Shown here: in pieces, positions 16,278 to 24,915 of the stretch | How the letters are laid out: every line of letters begins with the position of its first letter | Numbering within the stretch: the stretch's first letter is position 1 | Assembly: GCA_021496925.1 (NCBI GenBank) | Contig: CP053915.1 | Coordinates: 1,178,001 to 1,242,000 of the forward strand | Direction: 5' to 3' | DNA length: 64,000 nucleotides | Origin: Acidovorax sp. YS12 | GTDB taxonomy: Bacteria; Pseudomonadota; Gammaproteobacteria; Burkholderiales; Burkholderiaceae_C | Translations under genes and position numbers: made by a program | The notes under the pieces: model-generated | Database searches by the model: none | Told to the model about the DNA's origin: nothing | What the model saw: the letters and a program-made list of their open reading frames with translations, nothing else

Positions 16278-19200
16278 TGGGGTTGGGGGCAGTGTATTTC
16301 TCTTCCATTAACAAAACAAGCAACTGCTTTACAGTGCCTCGCTTGGCAGCCTTTTGCCCCTTGGTAAGACAAATTTGCATTTGCATCTGATTGAGCTCTA
16401 GCATTTGCCTCTGTGAATGTTCCCCCATATGCATTACCTCCAATAAAATCCGGACAATTTTCGCAAACCACTTCTTTCTTCACATGACAACTAACATACA
16501 CATGCCATGTATCACGTTTTCGCCAGGGACGATCATGGGGGTCAACTACTGGAATAGGAACTGGTACTCGACCTCCACCAGCACTACCTGCGCCAGATCC
16601 ACCAGTCGCTCCCCCGCCGCTGCGCCCACCGCCACCACCGGTTGGTGACACTACCGCACCGCTGCCTCCGCCAACAGGGATGTGCTCCCATGGCCTCGTC
16701 CCTGGTTGAATCGCCCAAAGACCTTCAGGATCAATGCTGCCTAGTGGATCTCCATTCGCATAGGTAAAAATATTTACCCCCCCACTCAAGCCAATTGGAT
16801 CACTCTGGATATATCTTCCCAATTCCACATTGTAGTCCCGCTGAAAATTGTAATGACTATTTGTTTCCCCATCCCAATATTGCCCTGGAAATCTCAGGTT
16901 CATCTCCGTTGCCCAGATATCCGACTTGGTTGCCCCAAATGCTTCTGATACTCCTTTCCATGTTATGTTACCTACCTTGTCCGTCGACAACATCGGCGTT
17001 GCCAGATGATCCGTATAAAGGTAGTGGTATGTACTAGCGCTACCAATAAGACTACCGCCACTCACTTCTGCCTGCCAAATAGGGTCTGTACTCCACCCCC
17101 CCTGCTGTGCCATCTCGGTGTTCCAACCATACGCTTTGATGAGCATGCCCTGGCTGTCCACCTCTCCCATCAACCCGATATCACTGTACAAGTAGTAAAT
17201 GGGTTCACCCGAACTAGGATACCCGCTGTCCTTGATTATTCTACGCCCAAAAAGGTCATACCGATAGTTCGTCACCCTTCCATTATGGCTTATTTCCATT
17301 AACCGCTCAGCCGCATTATAGCGATAATCTCTCTGCCAAGCTCCAGACTTTTCCTGGGCCATATGTCCCTGCTGCGTGTAGCTCACCTGCGTGTCTTGGG
17401 ATACCGCCGTGCTGAATGGCGCAATTCTAGGATATTGTGTCAGTTGATTATCCCTGTTATAAATCCAGGTGCCCGGTTGGTGGGCACTGCTCAGGCGGTT
17501 ACCCACCGCATCGTAGCTGTATTGTTCTTGCGGCAATCCCAGCGCTTGCAAAATATTATCCGGACGGGCTTGCGTCAAGCGACCGAGTGAGTCGTAATTA
17601 TACTCCACCCCACCTATATCGAACTGAATTTCCGCGATATTCCCAGAGGAATCATATTTATATTTACGACCAATCAAAAGTTGGCTCGTGTTATTGCGCA
17701 CATCAATACTAATATACCGCTGCAAAGCATCGTATGCGATAGTACTAGTAGCCCCGGGCATCTGAATGCACGTAGGCTGCATCCATTGGTAATCCTGGTA
17801 GCTGATTCCACTGCCGTTGGGCAGTGTCACCTTGGCCAGGTGCCCATTAGCATAACTGTAGGTTTGCTGACTGCCATCCGGATAAGTATGACTGGCCAGT
17901 TGTCCATCTTGGTTGAAGCTCTGCCCCAGAGTGAAGTTCAATACACCGCTGCCATCCAGCTTGCCATAGGTGATGGCACTTTGGGCGTTTCGCCCCTGCG
18001 CATCTTGGGTATACGTAGCACTGCTAATCAGAGATCCGCTGCCATCGTTCTGTACATAGCTGATGAGCAATCCATCCTTGTCATATTGGTAAGAGATACG
18101 CTGATCCAGCGTCAATCCATTCAGCTTGTGTTCTTCCTGCACCAACCTTGCGGCGGCGTCATAGGTATAGGCCCTGGTATTACCGCCTGCATCCGTCCTC
18201 TGATTTATATTGCCTACCGCGTCATAGCTGTACAGGATGGCGCCGCCCATGGGCCGAGTTTCCTTGGTCTTATTCCCCCTCTTGTCGTATTCAAACCAGT
18301 GCGTATTGCCATTGGCATCCGTCAGACTCACAAGCTGGTCATGAGCATTCCATCCTTGCCGGGTGTGCTGTGCCATAGGGTCAGTGGTTTGCGCCACGCG
18401 GCCCAGGCCGTCGTATTGGTACAGCGTGGTGCGGCCTGCCGGGTCGGTGCTGCTGATACGCTGCCCCATGGCGTCGTAACTCTGGCGCTGGGTTCTGGTC
18501 TGGTCTGCGCTCAGGTGCTGGGTGGCGGCGGTCTGTCTGCCCCGCTGGTCGTACTGGTAAGTTTCCTTGTAGGTGGGGTAGTTGGTTGCTGTGAGTAAAC
18601 CCGCCAGCGGACTGCCCTTGGCCCCGTATTCGTAGGTGGTGACGTTGCCCGCCGGGTCTTCTATTCGCGTGATACGCCCCTGGCTGTCGTAGCTGGTTTT
18701 CGTTACAAGGCCGCTCGGACTGGTGATCTGGCTCTGGTTACCTGCCTGGTCGTACCCGATGCGCGTTCCCTGGCCTGCGCTTTGTCCGGGGGCCATGGTT
18801 TCGGTAACCCGGCCTGCACTGTCATAAACCACGGCCTGTTTCCGCCCTTCGGCGCTGACGGTCTGCGTCTTGCGCCCCCTGGCGTCGTAGCCGTAGTTGA
18901 CGGTTTCATTCAGCGCATTCGTGCTGCTGGTCCGGTTACCCGCCGCGTCGTAGGTGTAGGTGGTGGTGTAGCCCAGCGCGTTGGTCTGGCTCAGCACTTG
19001 GCCCAGACTGTTGTAGCTGTAGCGGGTTGCGTGTCCTTCCCCGTCGATGACCTTGGTCACGTTGCCCGCGTCGTCGTATTCAAACCTCTCGGTGATAGCG
19101 TCTGGCCCCCGCCCATCGCCAGCGCCTCTTGTTTTTGTGGTCATCTGGCCCCACTGGTCGTAGCCGTAGTGCGTGGCGCGCTGCTCCGGTTTTCCTTGCG

Positions 19201-20533
19201 CTTCCACGTATTGGGTGGTGTTGCCCTGCGCATCGTAGGCCCAGGTGCTGACGATGCCCAAGGCGTTGGTGTGCCGGGTCTTGCGGTTGTACACCGGGTC
19301 GTAGCTGCTGGTTTCGCTGCTGCCATCCGGGTGGATGGTCTTGATGGGCCTTTTGCTGCTGGCGCTGTCGTATTGGATGGTGGTGACCAGGCCGCGCGCG
19401 TCGGTGATGCGTTCCTGCGTGGCGCTGACTTTGCTGACTACGCTCAGCTCCATGCCGTCCACGCTGTTTTGCAGCAGTTTGCCGCCGCTGTCGTAGCGGC
19501 GCTGGTGCACGCTGCCGCCGGGCTGCTGGATGTTGACCAGGTATTCGCGGCGCACGCGGTCGTAGTCGATGCGGTAGTTGGTGACGCCGCCGGTTTCATC
19601 CGTCAGGCTGGCGATGCGCGGGGCCGGGGGCAGGCTGACTTTGGTGCTGCCGGTGCCTGTGCTGGCCATGCCGGTGGCCATGACGACGCGCGCGGGCTGG
19701 GTCATGTAGCTCAGGCGGATTTGCCCGCCTGCCGGGTCGGTGCGGGTCTGGATGTAGCCGCCTGCGGTGTAGGTGTAGCGCCAGGTGCCGCCGCGTGTGT
19801 CGGTGACCTGGGTGAGCAAGGCGGTGCCTATGCTGCCGTTGGGGCCTGTGCCTGCGCTGGCGCCGGGCACGCTCCATTCGTAGCGCACGCTGCGCCCGGT
19901 GTTGTCGCTGATGGTGGCGGGCTGGCCGCTGGCGTTGTATTGCAGGGTGAGGACTTCGCGCCCGTGGTGGTCCTTGACGGCGCTCAGGCGGCCCTGGCTG
20001 TCGCGCGCCAGCGTGACTTTGACGCCTGCGGCGTTGGCCCAGCCGAGCATGCGGCCCGTGGCGTCGTAGTCGATGGTGTTGCCTTCGCGGTCGTACCACT
20101 GCCAGCCGGTGAGGGGGGCGGCGTCCGGGCCGGTGGCCTTGATGATGTTGTTTTCGTCGAAGCGGTAGGTGGGCTGCGCGGTGCCGCTGACGCGGGTGTA
20201 GATGCGGTCGGCCCGGTTGACTGCGAGTACGCCGCCCAGCGGGTCGGGCTGCAGTACCAGGTCGGCCCAGCGGTCGTTGAGGTACCAGCGGCCGAATGTC
20301 CAGGTACGGTTGATGGCCACTTGCCCGCCCAGTACCTTGACCGCCAGGTCTTCGGTGCTTTCCGTGTAGTCCTGGTTGGGCAGGCTGACCTGGCGTGTGC
20401 TGGGTTGGGCGTGGGCCAGGCCGGTGCCCAGGCTCAGGGCCAGGCTCAACGCCAGGGCAGCGATGGATTTTAAGAAGAATGGGCCTCCAGCCCTTATGCA
20501 GCAAGCGCCAGCAGCTATTGTTTTGAGAGTCAT
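16274..20533 (-). CDS. Sec-exported Rhs / YD-repeat protein with Cys-rich C-terminal tip
   Basis: This 1419-aa protein begins with a signal peptide (about residues 1-42, ending LGTGLAHA) whose first half is supplied by repeat copy 6. Next come an N-terminal beta domain and a long run of YD repeats (YDAAGNRTSST, YDARGRKTQTV, YDSAGRVTETM), then the Rhs core (RFPGQYWDGETNSHYNF, GRYIQSDPIGLSGG) and the DPxGL motif as DPEGLW at about 1268-1273. The remaining 146 residues are a Gly-rich linker and a ~75-residue domain with seven cysteines (SCHV, CENCP, GCQARHC, VACF, HCPQ). There is no PAAR domain, so this is not a standard type VI Rhs effector. It starts 27 bp after the preceding gene. The second half (below about 18.4 kb) is AT-richer than the first, suggesting exchange. 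Confidence 0.85.
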   Translation of the reverse strand: MTLKTIAAGACCIRAGGPFFLKSIAALALSLALSLGTGLAHAQPSTRQVSLPNQDYTESTEDLAVKVLGGQVAINRTWTFGRWYLNDRWADLVLQPDPLGGVLAVNRADRIYTRVSGTAQPTYRFDENNIIKATGPDAAPLTGWQWYDREGNTIDYDATGRMLGWANAAGVKVTLARDSQGRLSAVKDHHGREVLTLQYNASGQPATISDNTGRSVRYEWSVPGASAGTGPNGSIGTALLTQVTDTRGGTWRYTYTAGGYIQTRTDPAGGQIRLSYMTQPARVVMATGMASTGTGSTKVSLPPAPRIASLTDETGGVTNYRIDYDRVRREYLVNIQQPGGSVHQRRYDSGGKLLQNSVDGMELSVVSKVSATQERITDARGLVTTIQYDSASSKRPIKTIHPDGSSETSSYDPVYNRKTRHTNALGIVSTWAYDAQGNTTQYVEAQGKPEQRATHYGYDQWGQMTTKTRGAGDGRGPDAITERFEYDDAGNVTKVIDGEGHATRYSYNSLGQVLSQTNALGYTTTYTYDAAGNRTSSTNALNETVNYGYDARGRKTQTVSAEGRKQAVVYDSAGRVTETMAPGQSAGQGTRIGYDQAGNQSQITSPSGLVTKTSYDSQGRITRIEDPAGNVTTYEYGAKGSPLAGLLTATNYPTYKETYQYDQRGRQTAATQHLSADQTRTQRQSYDAMGQRISSTDPAGRTTLYQYDGLGRVAQTTDPMAQHTRQGWNAHDQLVSLTDANGNTHWFEYDKRGNKTKETRPMGGAILYSYDAVGNINQRTDAGGNTRAYTYDAAARLVQEEHKLNGLTLDQRISYQYDKDGLLISYVQNDGSGSLISSATYTQDAQGRNAQSAITYGKLDGSGVLNFTLGQSFNQDGQLASHTYPDGSQQTYSYANGHLAKVTLPNGSGISYQDYQWMQPTCIQMPGATSTIAYDALQRYISIDVRNNTSQLLIGRKYKYDSSGNIAEIQFDIGGVEYNYDSLGRLTQARPDNILQALGLPQEQYSYDAVGNRLSSAHQPGTWIYNRDNQLTQYPRIAPFSTAVSQDTQVSYTQQGHMAQEKSGAWQRDYRYNAAERLMEISHNGRVTNYRYDLFGRRIIKDSGYPSSGEPIYYLYSDIGLMGEVDSQGMLIKAYGWNTEMAQQGGWSTDPIWQAEVSGGSLIGSASTYHYLYTDHLATPMLSTDKVGNITWKGVSEAFGATKSDIWATEMNLRFPGQYWDGETNSHYNFQRDYNVELGRYIQSDPIGLSGGVNIFTYANGDPLGSIDPEGLWAIQPGTRPWEHIPVGGGSGAVVSPTGGGGGRSGGGATGGSGAGSAGGGRVPVPIPVVDPHDRPWRKRDTWHVYVSCHVKKEVVCENCPDFIGGNAYGGTFTEANARAQSDANANLSYQGAKGCQARHCKAVACFVNGREIHCPQPQ
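20476..20525 (-). repeat. Dispersed hairpin repeat, copy 6 (inside the rhs signal peptide, in frame)
   Basis: Read with the gene it gives ACAATAGCTGCTGGCGCTTG, a short loop and AGGGCTGGAGGCCCATTC. It lies two to three codons after the rhs ATG and is translated as TIAAGACCIRAGGPFF, lengthening the front of the signal peptide without breaking the frame. Confidence 0.8.
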
Positions 20534-20560
20534 TGCTTGTCCTGTGATGTTGTTTGTCTG

Positions 20561-23500
20561 TCAGTTGGCGCCCATGCTGGTGCTAGGGCCGCCTCCTGCG
20601 CCACCGCCTCCCGGGCCTGCGGAGCCTCCACCTCCGCCACCGCCGCCCCCTCCTCCGCCCGGGCCGCCTCCGGCCGAACAGTCAGTGCAGGTGGGCATGC
20701 AGGTGGGCACCAGGGGCATGGCGCCGCCAGCAGCCCACGCGCCGCCGCCCCAGACGTCTCCAATGCCTGATGTGGGGCCGCTGGTGCCGCCACTGCTGCC
20801 AGGCCCGCCGCACCCGCTGCCCGTGACCCGGCTGATGCTGCTGCATGCGCTGCCGCTGCGCTTGTCGCCCGCCGCGCAGTCGTAGTCGTAGGCCACGCAC
20901 CCTTGCGTCTGGTAGCTGCTGCAACTGGCGGCCTTGGCGGCGGCCTGCACGGTGGCGGCGCTGCTGGCGGTTTTGTCGATGGCCTGGCTGTCACCCGTGC
21001 GCAGGAAGGCGCGTATGGCGTTTTGCACCGGGCCGGCGGGCTGCGGGGGTTTGCCGCTGGTGAGTTGCTCGAGCTTGTGCGCGGGCGCCAGGTTCAGCGC
21101 CACGCCGCTCTTGAGCGCCTGCAGCGCGGTGATGCGGTACGGGATGCTGACGCGGCTCTTGGCGGCGAGCTGGGTGGGGAGCTGGCCGAAGTATTCGTAC
21201 TTGTAGTTCGCGTCGCTGGCGGGCAGCGCGTATTGCAGGTTGTCCGCGCGCACCAGGCCGTAGTTGCTCAGGGTGAGTTCGCCGGTGTGTTCTTCGCCTT
21301 GCTGCAGCGCGGGCAGGCTGATGCTCATGGGCTCCAGCAGGACGACAGGGGCCGGTACCTGGGTCTGGTACGTGGCGTCGAGCACGATGGCGTATTCGTC
21401 CTTGATGGTGGTCTCGGTCACGCTGAATTCGATGCTGACGACCTGGTAGTCGAGGAAGACGCGTTCGTTGGCGGTGACGCCGGGGTACACCGTGAGGCGC
21501 CCGCTGGCGTCCTGGTGGCGTGGGGCGCTGGCGCGCCAGCGGTAGTTGCCGGGTGGGATGGCGCTGTATTCGGCGATGCCCTGGGCGTTGCTGGTGGCGC
21601 TGCGGATGTCGCCGGTGAGGGCTTCGTTTTGCAGGGTGATGCGTGCGCCGGCCAGGCCTTCCACGGGCTGGCCCTGGGCGTCGAGGGTACCGGTGTAGAT
21701 GTCCACGAGCTTGAAGCGCGCGGTGCCCTGGCCGTCGCGCGCGACGGCGATGGTGATGGGCACGGTGCCGCCGGCGTCGTTGGCGGCGCTGATGCGCAGT
21801 TGCAGCTGGTGGTAGCCGTCGGCCACGTCGGTGCCGGGGCGGGCGGTGATTTGCACCAAGGCGCTTTGCCCCAGGTCGATGGCGCCGATGTCGGGGGCGC
21901 TGTCGAGGCTGACCCATGCGGGGGCGGCGCCGCCGCCGCGTGCCTGCAGGGCCACCTGCACGTTTTGCGCGGGGGCGTAGCCTTTGTTGGTGAGGGTGAG
22001 TTTGCCGCTGATGCTCTTGCCTTGCTGCACGCCCAGCTCCAGCGCCGTGGGGCTGGGGGTGAGGCCGGGGCGCGCTTCGTGCAGGCGGTAGTCCAGGCGC
22101 AGTTCGGCGCGTGGCTGGCTGCCGCTCTCGGTGGCGAAGAGCTTGAGGAGGATGGTGCCGCTCTCGCCCGCGCCGGGGCCGCCGGTGAGCTGGATGTTGA
22201 CGGGGGCGCTGGTGCCGGCGGCGATGTTGACGGGGCTGCCCAGGTCCAGCGTGATGCCGGGCGGCAGCGCGCCCGAGGGCTGGTCAGCGGCCAGCGCCTG
22301 CCAGTGCACGCCGGTGGCGCCGGTGCCGCTGCTGGCCGTGACGCTGAGCTGCGCCGTGCTAGCGAAGCCGCGGATGGCGTTCAGCGTGTACTGCGCGTAG
22401 TTCACACCCAGGCGGTTGATGGTGAAGACTGCCTGGGGCGCGTCCTTGGCGTAGGTGGTGACGTCGGGGTGGATCACGCGCACTTCGTAGCTGCCGGCGT
22501 CGTTGGCCTGCGGCGCGAAGGTGTAGGCGAAGCGCCCGGCGGCGTCGCTCACCAGGTTGAAGCGCCGCTCGAAGCCCTGCACGCGCAGCACCATGCGCAA
22601 CGCCGCGTTGGGCATGGGCTGGGCGCCTTCGCTGGAGACGGCTTCGCCCTGGATTTGCACGCTGCTCTGGCCGAAGGAGAGCGCGGGCGTGGCGGTGACG
22701 CTGCGCGCCACGTAGGGCGGCGGGGGCGGGGGTGGCGGGGGCACCACCTTCTGCACCTGCACGCTGCGGCTGGCCTGGGCGGTTTTGCCGGCGGTGTTGG
22801 TGGCGATGGCCTGCAGGGTGTAGGCGCCGTCGGCCAGCGTGGCGGCGGGCCAGGACACGCTCCAGGGGGCGCTGGTGCGGCTGGCCAGGGGCTGGCCGTT
22901 GGCGAGGAATTCCACCTTGGCGATGCCGCCCGCGTCGAGGGCGCTGACTTCGAGCGTGGTATTGGCGCTGAGCACCGCGCCTTCGGGCGGGTTGACGAAG
23001 ACCACGGTGGGCACGCTGGGCGCGTAGGTGACGGCCACGGCGCTGCTGGCCGGGCCCTGGCCCCGGCTGTTGCTGGCGCGCGCGCTGAGCTGGTGCGTGC
23101 CTTCGGCCAGGGTGACCTGGCCGGAGAAGGCGCCGCTGGCGCTGGCGGCCAGGGGGTTGCCGGTGCTCTGGCCGTTCAGGTAGAGCTGCACGCTGGCACC
23201 GGGCTGCGCCGTGCCCGCGACGCCGACCTGGGGCACGCTGACCTTGGCTCCGCCCGCCGGGGCGGTGATGGCCGGCGCGGGCGGCGCGTTCATGTCCAGC
23301 GTGAAGGGGATGGTGAGCAGCGTCTGGCCGCTGTCGGCGTCGGTGGCGGTGATGGCCAGGGTGTGGGCGCCGTTGGGCAACTGGGCGAAGTCGATGAACT
23401 GGCTGGCCGTGGCCGTGGGGGTGTTGGCGTAGGTCTGGCTGTAGAGGGGCGCGCCGTTCACGCTGGCCTGGATGCGCGCCACGCCCACGGGGCTTTGCGC

Positions 23501-24904
23501 GGTGATGGCGAGCAGGCCGGGGTGGGTGAGCATGGCGTTGGCCACGAGCGGGCTACCGCCAAAGGTGGCGCTGACCACGGCGCTGGGGCCGCCTTGCTTT
23601 TGCACGACCACGGAGCGGCTGGTGGTGCTGGTGATGCCGCTGGTGCCGGTGGCCTTGGCGTTGAGCACGTAGGTGCCGTTGGGCACGCTGGCCAAGGCCC
23701 AGGTGGTTTGATAAGGGGGCGCATTCCAGAGCGCGAGGCGCTGGGTGCCCAGGAGCAATTCGACACTGGCCACGCCATCGGGGTCGGTGGCGGAGAGGGA
23801 CACGAGGGTGTCTTGCGCCAGCACAGCCCCGGCGGCAGGCTGATCGATGGTGACAAGCGGGCCCGCCGGGGCGTAGCCGATGGGCTGCGCCAGGGAGAAG
23901 ATGTTGGCGCTGCCCTGCGCCGTGCGGAACTCGACGTGGAGCATCTTGTCGCCCGGCGTGGACGAAAGGGTGTAGCCGGCGAGCGTGGGCGTGCCCGCCA
24001 TGTTCTGCCAGGGCTCGGTGGTGAAAGGGGTTTGCTCGGCAATGCGGTACTGCGCGGCCTGCGGGCAGTCCAGCCGCAGCGCGATCTGCCGCGTGCGGGT
24101 GAAGTAGCCCGCCGTGGGTGCCATGGTGCAGGTGAGCACGGGCTCGGCCTGCAGGTGCTGGCCGTAATCCACACCCGATGAAACGGCGCTGCCCTGCCCG
24201 CCTGGGTTGGCCACTGGGTCGCGCGGGCCGGTGGCGTGGCCCCACCAGTTGCCCTGCGCGCGCACCACGGCGGCAGGCTGGGTATTGCGCACACCGTAGT
24301 CGGTGTTGGCGGAGAGGTCGGATGCTTCTACCGCCGGGGCCGCGCCCTGCTCGGCCAGCAAGCCGGTGGCGTTCTGCACCAGGCGCGATTGGGAGAAGCT
24401 GGGCGCACCGCTGCCGATAACGCGCACGCCCACGGTGCTGTGCGTGGCCTGCAGGTTGGCGATGCCGTAGCCACCGCCCGGCAGCACCAGGGCCGCACCG
24501 CCTTGCACGCCTGCGGGCAGCCCAGTGGAGCCGCCACCGTAGCGCAGGGCCAGGCCGTTGATGCCCAGGGCCTGGGGTGTGACGCTGCCTTCGATCAGCA
24601 GGCCGAGCCAGTCGCCCCGCTGGGGCGTACCGGGAGCGGCCCGCACCTGGCCGCCCACCGAGTCGTCGGCCATGCTGGTGAAGGTGACGCCGGCGCCGGT
24701 GAAAAGCCGGTCGCGCACCTGCAGGCCCGCGCCGGGGCCGAACTTGACGACCACGCCGTTGGCGATGGTGAGCTGTGCCGGATCAGCGGCATGGGCTGGC
24801 GCGGTAGCCAGCGTGCCCACCAGCAGGGCTGCGGCGGCCAGGCTGGCGCGGGCCATGGCAGCAAACGACGTGGCGCAATGGCGCAGACGGATCAGGTTTG
24901 GCAT
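20561..24904 (-). CDS. Giant exported protein: beta-helix, Ig-like domains, Gly/Cys-rich tail
   Basis: The product is 1447 aa. A signal peptide (ends APAHA) is followed by a right-handed beta-helix-like region (NGVVVKFGPGAGLQV, then GNWWGHATGPRDP at ~220). Next come a chitobiase-C-like segment (TRQIALRLDCPQAAQYRIAE), several Ig-like domains (TIDQPAAGAVLAQDTLVSLS, FVNPPEGAVLSANTTLEV), an eight-proline hinge near residue 725, and CARDB/carboxypeptidase-regulatory-like domains (GARITLQNEALTGD). The C-terminus is low-complexity, with a run of 12 glycines and several cysteine pairs (PTCMPTCTDC). It begins 11 bp after the previous gene and ends 27 bp before rhs. No enzymatic site was recognised; a structural surface or secretion-partner role for the Rhs protein is inferred from context. 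Confidence 0.8.
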   Translation of the reverse strand: MPNLIRLRHCATSFAAMARASLAAAALLVGTLATAPAHAADPAQLTIANGVVVKFGPGAGLQVRDRLFTGAGVTFTSMADDSVGGQVRAAPGTPQRGDWLGLLIEGSVTPQALGINGLALRYGGGSTGLPAGVQGGAALVLPGGGYGIANLQATHSTVGVRVIGSGAPSFSQSRLVQNATGLLAEQGAAPAVEASDLSANTDYGVRNTQPAAVVRAQGNWWGHATGPRDPVANPGGQGSAVSSGVDYGQHLQAEPVLTCTMAPTAGYFTRTRQIALRLDCPQAAQYRIAEQTPFTTEPWQNMAGTPTLAGYTLSSTPGDKMLHVEFRTAQGSANIFSLAQPIGYAPAGPLVTIDQPAAGAVLAQDTLVSLSATDPDGVASVELLLGTQRLALWNAPPYQTTWALASVPNGTYVLNAKATGTSGITSTTSRSVVVQKQGGPSAVVSATFGGSPLVANAMLTHPGLLAITAQSPVGVARIQASVNGAPLYSQTYANTPTATASQFIDFAQLPNGAHTLAITATDADSGQTLLTIPFTLDMNAPPAPAITAPAGGAKVSVPQVGVAGTAQPGASVQLYLNGQSTGNPLAASASGAFSGQVTLAEGTHQLSARASNSRGQGPASSAVAVTYAPSVPTVVFVNPPEGAVLSANTTLEVSALDAGGIAKVEFLANGQPLASRTSAPWSVSWPAATLADGAYTLQAIATNTAGKTAQASRSVQVQKVVPPPPPPPPPYVARSVTATPALSFGQSSVQIQGEAVSSEGAQPMPNAALRMVLRVQGFERRFNLVSDAAGRFAYTFAPQANDAGSYEVRVIHPDVTTYAKDAPQAVFTINRLGVNYAQYTLNAIRGFASTAQLSVTASSGTGATGVHWQALAADQPSGALPPGITLDLGSPVNIAAGTSAPVNIQLTGGPGAGESGTILLKLFATESGSQPRAELRLDYRLHEARPGLTPSPTALELGVQQGKSISGKLTLTNKGYAPAQNVQVALQARGGGAAPAWVSLDSAPDIGAIDLGQSALVQITARPGTDVADGYHQLQLRISAANDAGGTVPITIAVARDGQGTARFKLVDIYTGTLDAQGQPVEGLAGARITLQNEALTGDIRSATSNAQGIAEYSAIPPGNYRWRASAPRHQDASGRLTVYPGVTANERVFLDYQVVSIEFSVTETTIKDEYAIVLDATYQTQVPAPVVLLEPMSISLPALQQGEEHTGELTLSNYGLVRADNLQYALPASDANYKYEYFGQLPTQLAAKSRVSIPYRITALQALKSGVALNLAPAHKLEQLTSGKPPQPAGPVQNAIRAFLRTGDSQAIDKTASSAATVQAAAKAASCSSYQTQGCVAYDYDCAAGDKRSGSACSSISRVTGSGCGGPGSSGGTSGPTSGIGDVWGGGAWAAGGAMPLVPTCMPTCTDCSAGGGPGGGGGGGGGGGGSAGPGGGGAGGGPSTSMGAN

Positions 24905-24915
24905 GTCTGCGGCCC

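Noticed and set aside
16274..20533. Rhs protein as a type VI secretion effector
   Set aside because: No PAAR domain, VgrG, EagR chaperone or T6SS gene is present, and the protein has a Sec-type signal peptide.
20610..20665. The glycine-run stretch as an assembly artefact
   Set aside because: It keeps the frame, its GGC/GGA/GGG codons are mixed rather than one repeated codon, and the reading continues to a normal stop; I have no reason to doubt it without read data.
20903..24181. A 1092-codon open frame on the plus strand opposite the beta-helix/Ig gene
   Set aside because: It is low-complexity Gly/Ala/Val/His sequence, a shadow of the minus-strand gene, which has a signal peptide and recognisable domains.
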